64,000 nt of DNA, taken from contig JAJTHG010000019.1 in assembly GCA_021298835.1 (NCBI GenBank), positions 1 to 64,000 of the forward strand, in the 5' to 3' direction. The DNA is from Gemmatimonadota bacterium (GTDB taxonomy: Bacteria > Gemmatimonadota > Gemmatimonadetes > Gemmatimonadales > Gemmatimonadaceae). Of this stretch, positions 1 to 7,773 are shown one piece after another. Position 1 is the first letter of the stretch; each line of letters starts with the position of its first letter. Both the position numbers and the translations under genes were made by a program. Below the pieces are notes generated by a model. It did no database searches. It saw nothing but the letters and a program-made list of their open reading frames with translations, and was not told the origin of the DNA.

Positions 1-1282
1 GGCCGGCCGGCGTGGCCGGCGTGGCCGGCGTGGCCGGCGTGGCCGGCGTGGCCGGCGTGGCCGCGCTCGGGCGCGGCGCGGCCACCGGATCCTCGGGCTC
101 CGCCAAGGCGAAGCTCGGCGGCACGGGGGGCGGCAGCGGGGGCTCGGTCGCGAGGGCGTCGGTCGTATCCTGCTCGGGCAATGCCTGCAGGTCGAACATC
201 GGCTGCGGGGGCTCCGCAACGGCCGCGGCAAGGTCGCCGAGGGGATCGTCCATGAACTCGACCGCAGCGTCGGTCTGCCCGGAGGCCAGGCCCAAGGGCG
301 ACTCGTCGTCCGGCACGAGGCCGGCGACCTGCGCCTCGAGATGCAGCAGCGGGCTTTCCGGATCGGGGAAGCCGCTCCCGCCACCGAGCAGCGAGTCCGC
401 AGACGCGTCACCGAACCCCTCGAGCATCTCCATCGGGAGGTCGGCGAGGGGATCGCCCGACGGCACGTCGCCGAGCGGTGGATGGCGCAGTTCCTCGGCC
501 GACGGCATCTCGAGGTCGTCCGGGGACGGGGGCGAGATCGCGCGGGACGCCTCGAGGAGGCGCTGCACCTCCTGTGGCGCGATCTCCAGCGTGTCCGGCA
601 GCGGTTCGACGATGCGCTCGGGCGGCAGGGCGGAGGTCGGCGGGACGGTCGGCGCGCGGGTGCCGGGGAACGCCATCGGGGCGAAGACTGCGGCGTCCTC
701 GGCACGGAGGGCATCGGCCACGGGATCGAGCGCCCCGGGCATCCCATCGTCGAGGTCGCCGGGCAGGGCCGGCGCGGCCGGCCCGGACTCGGCCGCTGCC
801 GGGGGGGCCAACGCTCCCGGTTCGGCCGTGCGTCCGGCCCCGTCGTCGTCGGGCGCGAGCCCCGCGAACCCCTCGACGGAGACCTTGGCGGCGAGGTCGC
901 GGACGAGCCCGGCGATCTCCTCGTTGCGCGGGTCGGCGTCGAGGACCCGCTGGTACCAGGTCCGGGCCCCGGGAGCGTCCCCGCGGGCGTGCGCGATGTC
1001 GCCCAGATGGCGGAGCGCGATGAGGTTTTCCGGATCGAGGGCGAGCGCCGACGAGAACACCTGCTCGGCTTCGTCGAGCCGGCTGGCCTCGAAGAGCGCC
1101 TGGCCGAACACGATGTGCCCCGACATGTGGCCCGGCTGCTCGGTGAGGTGCTGCCGGCAGATCTCGATGGCCTGCTCGAGGTTGCCCGACTTGCGGTACT
1201 CGTTCGCCAACGGGGCGAAGTACCGGCGCGGGTTCTCCTCGAACTTCTTCATCAATTCGTCGATCCGGGCGCTCGTGCCCAT
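1..1282 (-). CDS. TPR-repeat protein, 3' end outside the window
   Basis: The minus-strand frame opens with ATG at 1280-1282 and stays open to the window edge, so only about 427 N-terminal residues are visible. The first ~120 residues (MGTSARIDELMKKFEENPRR onward) hold three TPR-like helix pairs with the typical pattern of Ala, Gly and large hydrophobics. A long acidic, Pro/Ala-rich linker without a recognisable domain follows. At the edge it becomes a perfect 9-bp repeat encoding Pro-Ala-Thr (positions 2-60). TPR modules bind other proteins, and the partner here is unknown. The architecture resembles the larger TPR protein at 5089-7605 (TPRs, then a low-complexity Pro/Ala linker), so the two may be paralogues. 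A promoter lies 49 bp upstream. Confidence 0.8.
   Translation of the reverse strand, partial: MGTSARIDELMKKFEENPRRYFAPLANEYRKSGNLEQAIEICRQHLTEQPGHMSGHIVFGQALFEASRLDEAEQVFSSALALDPENLIALRHLGDIAHARGDAPGARTWYQRVLDADPRNEEIAGLVRDLAAKVSVEGFAGLAPDDDGAGRTAEPGALAPPAAAESGPAAPALPGDLDDGMPGALDPVADALRAEDAAVFAPMAFPGTRAPTVPPTSALPPERIVEPLPDTLEIAPQEVQRLLEASRAISPPSPDDLEMPSAEELRHPPLGDVPSGDPLADLPMEMLEGFGDASADSLLGGGSGFPDPESPLLHLEAQVAGLVPDDESPLGLASGQTDAAVEFMDDPLGDLAAAVAEPPQPMFDLQALPEQDTTDALATEPPLPPPVPPSFALAEPEDPVAAPRPSAATPATPATPATPATPATPAG
2..60. repeat. 9-bp in-frame tandem repeat
   Basis: About six copies of a GGCGTGGCC-type 9-mer lie at the window edge. Read on the minus strand they encode Pro-Ala-Thr triplets in the linker of the TPR protein. 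The true copy number is unknown because the array touches the edge. Confidence 0.85.
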
Positions 1283-1330
1283 GGCACAACCTCGTCGTCG
1301 CCGGCGGCGTCGCGGCGTTCAGGTGCGGTC

Positions 1331-1360
1331 AACCTAACATCCCGGCACGGCCGTTCTCAA
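1331..1360 (-). promoter_or_regulatory. Sigma-70-like promoter for the TPR gene
   Basis: On the minus strand the sequence reads TTGAGA, an 18-bp spacer, then TAGGTT. The -10 ends 48 bases before the ATG at 1282. The same TAGGTT -10 occurs before the tRNA-Leu gene at 53252-53257, which supports the reading. It is inferred from sequence only. Confidence 0.55.
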
Positions 1361-1380
1361 TTCGGAAGTGCCCGATTTCC

Positions 1381-1410
1381 TTGATTTTGGCTCACGTCGG
1401 CCGGTACGTT
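1381..1410 (+). promoter_or_regulatory. Candidate promoter for the ppiD-like gene
   Basis: The plus strand reads TTGATT, an 18-bp spacer, then TACGTT. It sits about 100 bp upstream of the chosen GTG start and is divergent from the TPR promoter at 1331-1360. The -10 fits the TAnnTT pattern of the other promoters in this window, but the match is moderate. Confidence 0.4.
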
Positions 1411-1509
1411 TCTTGGCTTGTCCTACCCATCGGCGGCGGGAGGCGGCTTCGTGACCGCACCGCCCCTGCCCGACCGTTTCCCGCCCCTCTCGCAAGGAGC
1501 ACGACCCCG

Positions 1510-3342
1510 GTGTTGGAGTCGTTTCGCAGTGCCGCCAAGTACATCTGGATCCTCCTGATCATCGTCTTCGTCGGCGGGTTCCTGCTGTTCGAGACGTCGG
1601 GACTGCTCGGTCGCGCCCCCGTCACCGCCACGACGGCGGTCGCGGTCGTGAACGGGCGCGAGGTGCCCTACCAGACGTGGATCGCGGTCGCCCAGAACCT
1701 CGCCCAGCAGGAGGAGCAGCGCTTCGGACGCGGCCTGACGCTCGACGAGCGTGCCCGGGTGGACGATCAGGCCTTCGAACAGCTGGTCGGTGACCTCCTC
1801 CTCCGGCAGGAATACGACAAGCGGGGCATCCGGGTCACGGACCAGGAGGTCATCGACGCGGCGCGGTTCGCCCCGCCCCCGCAGCTGATGCGCGCGCCGG
1901 AGCTGCAGACGGACGGGCGGTTCGACATGGACAAGTACCAGCGGTTCCTGTCGTCGCCGGCGGCCAAGCAGCAAGGACTGCTGGCGCAGCTCGAGAGCTA
2001 CTACCGCGAGGAGATTCCGCGACAGAAGCTCTTCCAGCAGATCGCGTCGGAGGTGTGGGTGTCGGACGCGCGGCTCTGGGAGGCGTGGCGCGACCAGCGG
2101 GACACCGTCGTCGCGACGTTCGTCCAGTTGACGCCGGAGGATCTCAAGGTGAATCCCCCGGCGGTCAGCGACGCCGAGGTCAAGCAGTACTACGAGGCGC
2201 ACAAGGACGAGTTCGACCGGCCGGGCCGTGCGCTCGTCTCGGTGGTGAGCATCCCCCGCATGGTCACCGCCGCCGACACGGCGGCGGCCCGCCAGCGGCT
2301 TCTGGCCCTGCGCCAGGAGATCGCGTCGGGGAGCCGGTCGTTCGAGGACGCGGCGAAGGCCGAGTCGGCCGACTCGGCCTCGGGCCGTGACGGGGGCGCG
2401 CTCGGCACCGGGGGGCGCGGCCGGTTCGTGGCGCCGTTCGAGACGGCCGCCTATGCGCTCAAGGCGGGGCAGCTGTCGGAGCCGGTGCTGACGCAATTCG
2501 GCTTCCACCTCATCAAGCTCGAGAAGCGCGAGGGCGACAACCTCACCCTGCGGCACATCCTCCTCAAGATCGGCCAGAGCGATTCCTCGGCGACGCGCAC
2601 GGACCGCCGGGCCGACTCGCTTTCGACGATGGCGGCCGGCAGCGACGTGGCGGCCAGGTTCGACTCGGCGGCGACGCGGTTCGCGTTGGCCAAGGTGCAG
2701 TTGGTGGCGATCGAGGGCGAGCCGCTCATCGGCGGCGACGGCCGCGTGGTGCCCAGCGTCTCGGCGTGGGCTTTCGGCGGAGCGAAGATCGGTGAGTCGA
2801 GCGACCTCTTCGACGACGAGCGCGCCTACTGGCTGGCGCGGCTCGACTCGCTCCAGCTCAAGGGGGTGCAGCCGCTGGAGCGGGTCAAGGACGAGATTCG
2901 CGCGAAGCTGCAGCGGCGGAAGGCGGTCGCGACGCTCCGCCCCCGCGCCGAGGCGCTGGCCGACCGCGCGAAGCAGGCGACGCTCGAGGCCGCCGCCACG
3001 GAAAGTGGGCTGCCGCTCAGCACCGGGCGTCCGTTCACGCGACTGACGGCCGTCTCCGGGCTGGGGCGCGCCAACGAGGCGATCGGCGCGGCCTTCGCGC
3101 TGGCGCCGGGGGCGATCTCCGCCCCGATCGAGACCACCGAAGGGATCGTCGTGCTGCGCGTGGACCGGCGGGTGTCGGCCGACTCGGCCGCGTGGGTGGC
3201 CCAGAAGAAGCAGCAGCGCGAGTTCATCCTGCGCACCCTGCGTGAGAACCGCGTGCGGGTGTACCTCGACGAGCTGCGGAAGTCGTCCTCGGTGAAGGAC
3301 AAGCGGCGCGAGATCCAGGAAGCGACGCGCCAGTCGGCGTAG
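1510..3342 (+). CDS. PpiD/SurA-like parvulin peptidyl-prolyl isomerase
   Basis: This 610-residue protein is a membrane-anchored periplasmic folding factor for outer-membrane or secreted proteins. A single N-terminal transmembrane helix (about residues 11-29, WILLIIVFVGGFLLF) is followed by a SurA_N-like helical region (about 35-185). A parvulin domain lies around 237-335 and contains the typical GG.LG, F..PFE.AA..L, G.ls.pv.t.fG.HlIkl pattern. A second, degenerate rotamase-like half follows. I chose GTG 1510 because AAGGAG (1494-1499) lies 10 bases upstream and the TM helix then sits where PpiD has it; the open frame extends upstream to TTG 1381. It is the only protein gene on the plus strand. 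PpiD is the closest match by architecture, and orthology to E. coli ppiD is not proven. Confidence 0.85.
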   Translation: MLESFRSAAKYIWILLIIVFVGGFLLFETSGLLGRAPVTATTAVAVVNGREVPYQTWIAVAQNLAQQEEQRFGRGLTLDERARVDDQAFEQLVGDLLLRQEYDKRGIRVTDQEVIDAARFAPPPQLMRAPELQTDGRFDMDKYQRFLSSPAAKQQGLLAQLESYYREEIPRQKLFQQIASEVWVSDARLWEAWRDQRDTVVATFVQLTPEDLKVNPPAVSDAEVKQYYEAHKDEFDRPGRALVSVVSIPRMVTAADTAAARQRLLALRQEIASGSRSFEDAAKAESADSASGRDGGALGTGGRGRFVAPFETAAYALKAGQLSEPVLTQFGFHLIKLEKREGDNLTLRHILLKIGQSDSSATRTDRRADSLSTMAAGSDVAARFDSAATRFALAKVQLVAIEGEPLIGGDGRVVPSVSAWAFGGAKIGESSDLFDDERAYWLARLDSLQLKGVQPLERVKDEIRAKLQRRKAVATLRPRAEALADRAKQATLEAAATESGLPLSTGRPFTRLTAVSGLGRANEAIGAAFALAPGAISAPIETTEGIVVLRVDRRVSADSAAWVAQKKQQREFILRTLRENRVRVYLDELRKSSSVKDKRREIQEATRQSA

Positions 3343-3380
3343 CCGGTCGGCGTAGCCGGTCGGCGTAGCCGGTCGGCCCG
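3334..3380. repeat. 13-bp tandem repeat giving stops in three frames
   Basis: Three perfect copies and one partial copy of TCGGCGTAGCCGG begin inside the last codons of the parvulin gene. Because 13 is not a multiple of three, the TAG of successive copies (3340, 3353, 3366) falls in all three forward frames. The first copy supplies the gene's actual stop. Confidence 0.9.
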
Positions 3381-3419
3381 TCCGGCAGCATGGCGCGCAT
3401 CAGTCGCGCATCAGACGCG

Positions 3420-3463
3420 CGAACGGGGGGCGCAACCGACTCGGTTGCGCCCCCCGTTCGTTT
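3420..3463. terminator. Bidirectional intrinsic terminator
   Basis: A 20-bp perfect inverted repeat (3420-3439 with 3441-3460, centred on CGACTCG) is followed by TTT on the plus strand. It lies between the converging parvulin and tatA genes, the expected place for a shared terminator. Confidence 0.85.
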
Positions 3464-3520
3464 CCCGTCAGGGCCCGACCCCCGCAGCGTCGGTCGCGAC
3501 CGCGCCGCCAGAGGGGGACG

Positions 3521-3769
3521 TCAGTTCATCAGGCGCTTCGGCTCCGGTTGCTCCTCGCCCGCCGGCGGCGTCGGCGCGGCACCGGTGCCGAGCTGCTGCG
3601 AACGGTCGGGGGCGCGCATCTCGTTGCCGACCTCGTTGATGTTGCGCTTGAACTCCTTGATCCCCTTGCCGAACGAGCCGGCGATCTCCGGGATGCGCTT
3701 GGCACCGAAGACGAGGAGGATGATCACCAGGACGATGACCAACTCGCCCATTCCGAGATTGAACGGCAC
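3521..3769 (-). CDS. tatA: Twin-arginine translocase subunit TatA
   Basis: This 82-residue protein is the pore-forming TatA/TatE type subunit, which oligomerises with TatC to export folded proteins. A short periplasmic N-terminus leads into one TM helix (GELVIVLVIILLVFG). The diagnostic hinge FGAKRIPEIA and an amphipathic helix (GSFGKGIKEFKRNI) follow. The C-terminal tail is Pro/Glu-rich and disordered. The start is GTG at 3767-3769 with an AGGAGG ribosome site just upstream. It is the last gene of the TPR-ispB-DUF4321-tatA operon; tatC is 12.6 kb away, between lptD and the Tol genes. Length and hinge favour TatA over TatB. Confidence 0.95.
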   Translation of the reverse strand: MPFNLGMGELVIVLVIILLVFGAKRIPEIAGSFGKGIKEFKRNINEVGNEMRAPDRSQQLGTGAAPTPPAGEEQPEPKRLMN

Positions 3770-3777
3770 AGAACCTC

Positions 3778-4059
3778 CTAGAAGAGGGAACGCGCGATCA
3801 AGTACGCCACCAGGACCCCCACCAGGGACAGCAGTGAGACGTCCAGGGCGATCGGTCCGACCGCGAACTTGATGATGACGAGATCGATGGGCATCGGGCC
3901 CACCGACGGGGTGACGCCGGTCGTGAGGAACTCCTTCACCGCGCCGACCGGCAGGAACCGGCGCGCGAAGGCGGTCAGGAAGCCGCCGACCACGAATCCG
4001 ATGGCCAGCACCGCTCCGTGATACATCGGACGACGACGGGACGACCCTCGCATCGCCAT
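3778..4059 (-). CDS. DUF4321 small membrane protein
   Basis: This is a 93-residue protein with two predicted TM segments (about residues 15-33 and 73-92) and a loop containing TTGVTPSVGPMPIDLVIIKF. The loop and the closing hydrophobic helix ending in LIARSLF match DUF4321 as I know it; its function is unknown. The ATG at 4057-4059 lies one base after the stop of the prenyl synthase gene, so translation is probably coupled. A longer open frame reaches 4269 but would overlap the synthase by more than 200 bp, so the short form is preferred. Members of this family often lie near isoprenoid or Tat genes, as here. Confidence 0.7.
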   Translation of the reverse strand: MAMRGSSRRRPMYHGAVLAIGFVVGGFLTAFARRFLPVGAVKEFLTTGVTPSVGPMPIDLVIIKFAVGPIALDVSLLSLVGVLVAYLIARSLF

Positions 4060-4060
4060 G

Positions 4061-5092
4061 TCAGCCCCGTCGGTCCATGACGTAGGCGAGCATGCCGGTG
4101 AGCGCGGCCTTGGCCGGTCCGTCCGGCACTGTCCGGAGCGCCGCCTCGGCCTCGAGGGCGTACTCGACCCCCCGGCGCCGGGCGTACTCGAGCCCGCCGG
4201 AGGCGGCCACGATCGAGACGACGCCCGCCACCGCCTCGTCGCTCGGATCGTCGGAGCGGAAGAGGGCATCCACCTGCGCCCGGTCCGCGGGCCCCATGGC
4301 CTTGAGGGCGGCGATCAGGGGGAGGGTGACCTTGTGCTCCTTGAGGTCGAGGCCGTGCGGCTTGCCGGTCGTGTCCTCGAAGGCGACGTAGTCGAGCAGG
4401 TCATCGGCGACCTGGAAGGCCATCCCGAGGCGCTCGCCGAACGTCGCCAGCGCCGCCCGGTGGGCCGGTGCCCCGACGAGCGCGCCGACCTCGCACGCCG
4501 CGCGGAAGAGGGCGGCGGTCTTGCTGGCGATGAGGCGCTCGTAGTCGCCCTCGGCGAAGTCGAGCATCTGCACGGCGCCGAGCTGCCGGATCTCGCCGAG
4601 CGTGAGTTCGTGCGACGCCCGGGCGAGCACCGCCAGCGCGCTCCACTCGCCGCGCTCGCTCAGCTCGAGGAGGGCGCGCGAGTAGAAGTAATCGCCCATG
4701 ATGACCGCGACCTGATGGCTGAACGCGGCATTGACCGTGGGCAGCCCGCGGCGGAGCGCGGAGTGATCCACGGCATCGTCGTGGACGAGACTCGAGAGGT
4801 GGATCAGTTCGACGATCGCCGCCATCTCCTCCGCGCGCGCCTCGACGCGGCCCTCGACCTCGCTCGTGAGCAGCAGGAGGGTCGGCCGCACCATCTTGCC
4901 GCGCATCTGCATCACGTGGCGAGCGACGTCCTGGGCGACCGGTTCGGTGGAGGATCCGGCGAGGCGCTGCAGGTGGCTGACGACCCGCTCCAGCCGGGCC
5001 CGGACAGGGGCCTGAATGACCCGCAGGGCCGAGGCGAGGTCGAGGGCCGGCACCACGGGCAGGTCGGCGGCGCGCGGGGCCACCCCCGTCAT
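4061..5092 (-). CDS. Polyprenyl (octaprenyl-type) diphosphate synthase
   Basis: This is a 343-residue trans-isoprenyl diphosphate synthase. It condenses IPP with allylic diphosphates to give the long prenyl tail of menaquinone or ubiquinone. The first Asp-rich motif is HDDAVD in LIHLSSLVHDDAVDHSALRRG and the second is DDLLD in FQVADDLLDY. The upstream GKMVRP basic patch and the GDYFYSRAL helix are also present. Small or bulky residues before the first motif set chain length and cannot be read reliably here. The ATG overlaps the stop of the preceding TPR gene by four bases (ATGA). It could equally be called ispB or hepT. Confidence 0.92.
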   Translation of the reverse strand: MTGVAPRAADLPVVPALDLASALRVIQAPVRARLERVVSHLQRLAGSSTEPVAQDVARHVMQMRGKMVRPTLLLLTSEVEGRVEARAEEMAAIVELIHLSSLVHDDAVDHSALRRGLPTVNAAFSHQVAVIMGDYFYSRALLELSERGEWSALAVLARASHELTLGEIRQLGAVQMLDFAEGDYERLIASKTAALFRAACEVGALVGAPAHRAALATFGERLGMAFQVADDLLDYVAFEDTTGKPHGLDLKEHKVTLPLIAALKAMGPADRAQVDALFRSDDPSDEAVAGVVSIVAASGGLEYARRRGVEYALEAEAALRTVPDGPAKAALTGMLAYVMDRRG

Positions 5093-7605
5093 CGGGACAC
5101 CGATCCGAGGGCCGAGACCCGCTGGGCGACGTCGCGGAAGCCGATGTCCACGGCGTAGACGCGCTCATAGGCCGACAGTGCGTCCGTCGGCCGCTGCTGC
5201 GCCTCGTAGGCGTTTCCGAGAAGGTAGAGCACACCGATCAACTGCGCGTCGTCGGCCGACGGTTCCATCGTGGCCTTGTGGAGGATTGTCGCCGCCACCG
5301 GCCACATCTGCTTCTCGATGAAGCACTGCCCCAGGGCCTCGTGGGTCCGGATCCGGTGTCTCGTGCCGCGGAGGGCCTTCTGGAACTCCCCGATCGCCTC
5401 GTCGAGCAGGCCCATCTCCTTGAACGCGACGCCGAGGTCGTAGTGGGAGTCGTAGTCCTCTTCCTCGACGTTCTCCGCCACTCCCTGCTTGAACCTCCGG
5501 AGCATGTCCTGGAAGTCGGCATCCTCGTCTCCGGTGGGCTCGTGCTCTGAGACGACCATCCGGGTGCTCTTCTCGGGCTCGTCGTCGCGCAGCAGGTCAC
5601 CGAGGTCGATGAAGTCGCCGCCGGCGGCGACCGGGGGAACCGGCGGCGGCGCGACGGCGGCCGCGAGCGGCGTCTCCAGAGAACCGGTATAGCGAGCCGG
5701 TGCCTTGTCCCGGGGCTTGTCCCGGGGCTTGTCGCGCGCCGCCTCCCGGCTCGCCGTGTCCCGCGGCGGCGCCTCGGGCAGTGCGAGCGCCTGCAGCGCC
5801 GTGGTGGCCCGCGCCTCGCCGGGCGCGAGATCGAGCACCCGGCCGTACACCGAGCGGGCCTTGTCGGCCTGCCCGTCGCGGAGGAGCGAGTCGGCGAGGT
5901 CCACGTAGGCCTCCACGAGTCCGGCCCGGTCACCGGACCGGAAGCAGTACTCGACCCGCTTCTGCTGGTGCTTGATCGAGTTCGGCATGAGGCGGACGAT
6001 CTCCTCGGCGACGGATCGCGCCGAGATGAGGTCGTCGCCCGTCTCATAGCCGACCATCGCGGCCTCGAGGGCGGAGATGCCGGCCCCCCGCTCGCCGTCC
6101 TCGAGGAGCGCCTCGCCGAAGGTGCGCATGAGGTCCCAGTTCTCCGGCTCCCGGTCGAGGCGAGCCCGCAGCGACAGGACGTTGCGCGCCAGCGAGACGC
6201 TGGTGCGGCGCGGCGGGGGCGCCTCCACCGCGGCCGGGGGCGGCTCGTCGGCCATGAACATGGCGATCTCGTCGGCCACGGTGCGCGCCTCGGCCGGCGG
6301 GTCCTCCGCCGGTGCCTCGGGGTGCGGGAGCCCGTCGAACGAGAAGGCGTCATCGAGCAGCGACGACGTCTCGGCCGGCGATGGATCGAGGAACGCCGGC
6401 TGTGTGGACGTCGCACGGCTCGCGGTGGCATCCGTGGGCGACTCGGTGACCCCGCCTTCGTCGGTGATGAACGGGAGGTCGAACGGATTCGCGTCGGCAG
6501 CGGGCGCGGACGGTCCGGCCGCAGCCGGTTCGCCGGCGTCCAGATACGCGAAGTCGCCACCGGCGTCGGCGGGCGTATCCGCAACGGGCTGGTCGCCGGC
6601 GAACCGCTCGACGGGAAGGCCCACGGACCCGCCGTACTCCGCGAGCACCGACCCCGCCTCCAATCCCGCCAATGGCTCGATGTCGAGGAGCGGCAGCGCC
6701 TCCGGCTCGGCCGGCGGCGGCACCACGGGCGGCGCGGGGCGAGGAACCACCGGCGACGACGGTGGCGACAGCGACAGGAGCGGCAGGTCCGATGTCGTCG
6801 GCTTCACCGCCGGTGGTGCGGCTTTCGGCGCGTGAGCGGCGCGCGGTGCCGCGGCCGGGGCGGGGGGGGCCACGGTCGGGGCGGGGGCCGGCGACTTCGG
6901 CGTCCGCTTGGGCGCGTCCGCGGAAAGGTCGTCGAGGTCGAGGAAGACCAGCTCGCTCGACTTCCGGTGCTTGGCCGTCCCCGCCGACGCCGACGGCTCG
7001 ACCGACGGATCGAGCGCCTTCATCCGGGTGGCCGTGGCCACCGCCTCGGCGGAGTTGCCCTCCTCCGTGTAGCGCTCGAACAGGATCTGCAGCTGCTCGA
7101 GCGCCTCGGCCTTGCGCCCCTCCTTCGAGAGCTGGTCCGCCAGCATGAGACGGATGTCGTCCTGGTCGGGACAGAGGTCGGCGAACTCCTTGAGGGCGCG
7201 AAACGCCTCGTTGAGGTTGCCCTCCTTCTGCTTCCGCGTGGCGTACTCGAGGAAGTTGGCCTTGGCGTCCTGCTTGAAGCCCTTCCGCGCGGCGACCTTC
7301 CCCAGCTTGTAATAGACGCTGATGCGCCCCGGCGACTGCCGGAGGATCTTGTTGCAGAGCGCGATCGCGTTGTTGTAGAGCCCCTGATCGTCGTACCGAT
7401 CGACGGCGCGCTCGAACATCTCCATCGCGTCGCCGATCTGGCCGGCGCGCAGGTACATGTCGCCGACGCGATTGAACAGCGACACGTCCTCGTCGCCTTC
7501 GTCTTCGTCGAGCACCTGACGGTAGAGGGCGAGCGCCTTGTCGAACTGCTTCTTCTGTTCGAACTCGGCGGCCTTCTTCTTCAGGGCAGCTGCGGATGAT
7601 GCCAT
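5089..7605 (-). CDS. Large TPR-repeat protein with Pro/Ala-rich linker
   Basis: This 838-residue cytoplasmic protein has no signal peptide. Residues ~1-210 are a TPR array (FDKALALYRQVLDEDEGDED, AMEMFERAVDRYDDQGLYNN and successors). A ~230-residue Pro/Ala/Asp linker follows, then a second block of TPRs from about residue 450 to the end, including a GLLDEAIGEFQKALRG unit. Such proteins act as scaffolds, and the client is unknown. It heads the ispB-DUF4321-tatA operon and has a good promoter 56 bases upstream. It resembles the truncated TPR protein at the window start. A role in envelope or Tat function is possible only by association. Confidence 0.8.
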   Translation of the reverse strand: MASSAAALKKKAAEFEQKKQFDKALALYRQVLDEDEGDEDVSLFNRVGDMYLRAGQIGDAMEMFERAVDRYDDQGLYNNAIALCNKILRQSPGRISVYYKLGKVAARKGFKQDAKANFLEYATRKQKEGNLNEAFRALKEFADLCPDQDDIRLMLADQLSKEGRKAEALEQLQILFERYTEEGNSAEAVATATRMKALDPSVEPSASAGTAKHRKSSELVFLDLDDLSADAPKRTPKSPAPAPTVAPPAPAAAPRAAHAPKAAPPAVKPTTSDLPLLSLSPPSSPVVPRPAPPVVPPPAEPEALPLLDIEPLAGLEAGSVLAEYGGSVGLPVERFAGDQPVADTPADAGGDFAYLDAGEPAAAGPSAPAADANPFDLPFITDEGGVTESPTDATASRATSTQPAFLDPSPAETSSLLDDAFSFDGLPHPEAPAEDPPAEARTVADEIAMFMADEPPPAAVEAPPPRRTSVSLARNVLSLRARLDREPENWDLMRTFGEALLEDGERGAGISALEAAMVGYETGDDLISARSVAEEIVRLMPNSIKHQQKRVEYCFRSGDRAGLVEAYVDLADSLLRDGQADKARSVYGRVLDLAPGEARATTALQALALPEAPPRDTASREAARDKPRDKPRDKAPARYTGSLETPLAAAVAPPPVPPVAAGGDFIDLGDLLRDDEPEKSTRMVVSEHEPTGDEDADFQDMLRRFKQGVAENVEEEDYDSHYDLGVAFKEMGLLDEAIGEFQKALRGTRHRIRTHEALGQCFIEKQMWPVAATILHKATMEPSADDAQLIGVLYLLGNAYEAQQRPTDALSAYERVYAVDIGFRDVAQRVSALGSVSR

Positions 7606-7660
7606 GATCGGGGAAAAGGCGAAAACGCCCGGCGCGGGGCCGGGACGGTATCACCCGTTG

Positions 7661-7689
7661 AAGCTAGGCCTCGCACCGAGTGGCGACAA
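7661..7689 (-). promoter_or_regulatory. Promoter for the TPR-ispB-tatA operon
   Basis: The minus strand reads TTGTCG (7689-7684), a 17-bp spacer, then TAGCTT (7666-7661). The leader to the ATG at 7605 is about 50 bases. The spacing is ideal and the -10 matches the local TAGnTT pattern. Confidence 0.6.
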
Positions 7690-7773
7690 GGAACACGACA
7701 CCGTCCAGCAGAGGAGCCCGTCACTGGCCCGGCCGTCCTATTGCCTGGCGGCCGGACGCCGGTGGCCGAGCCG

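Noticed and set aside
2-60. 9-bp repeats considered as a satellite or CRISPR
   Set aside because: They are in frame in a TPR-protein gene and lack spacers.
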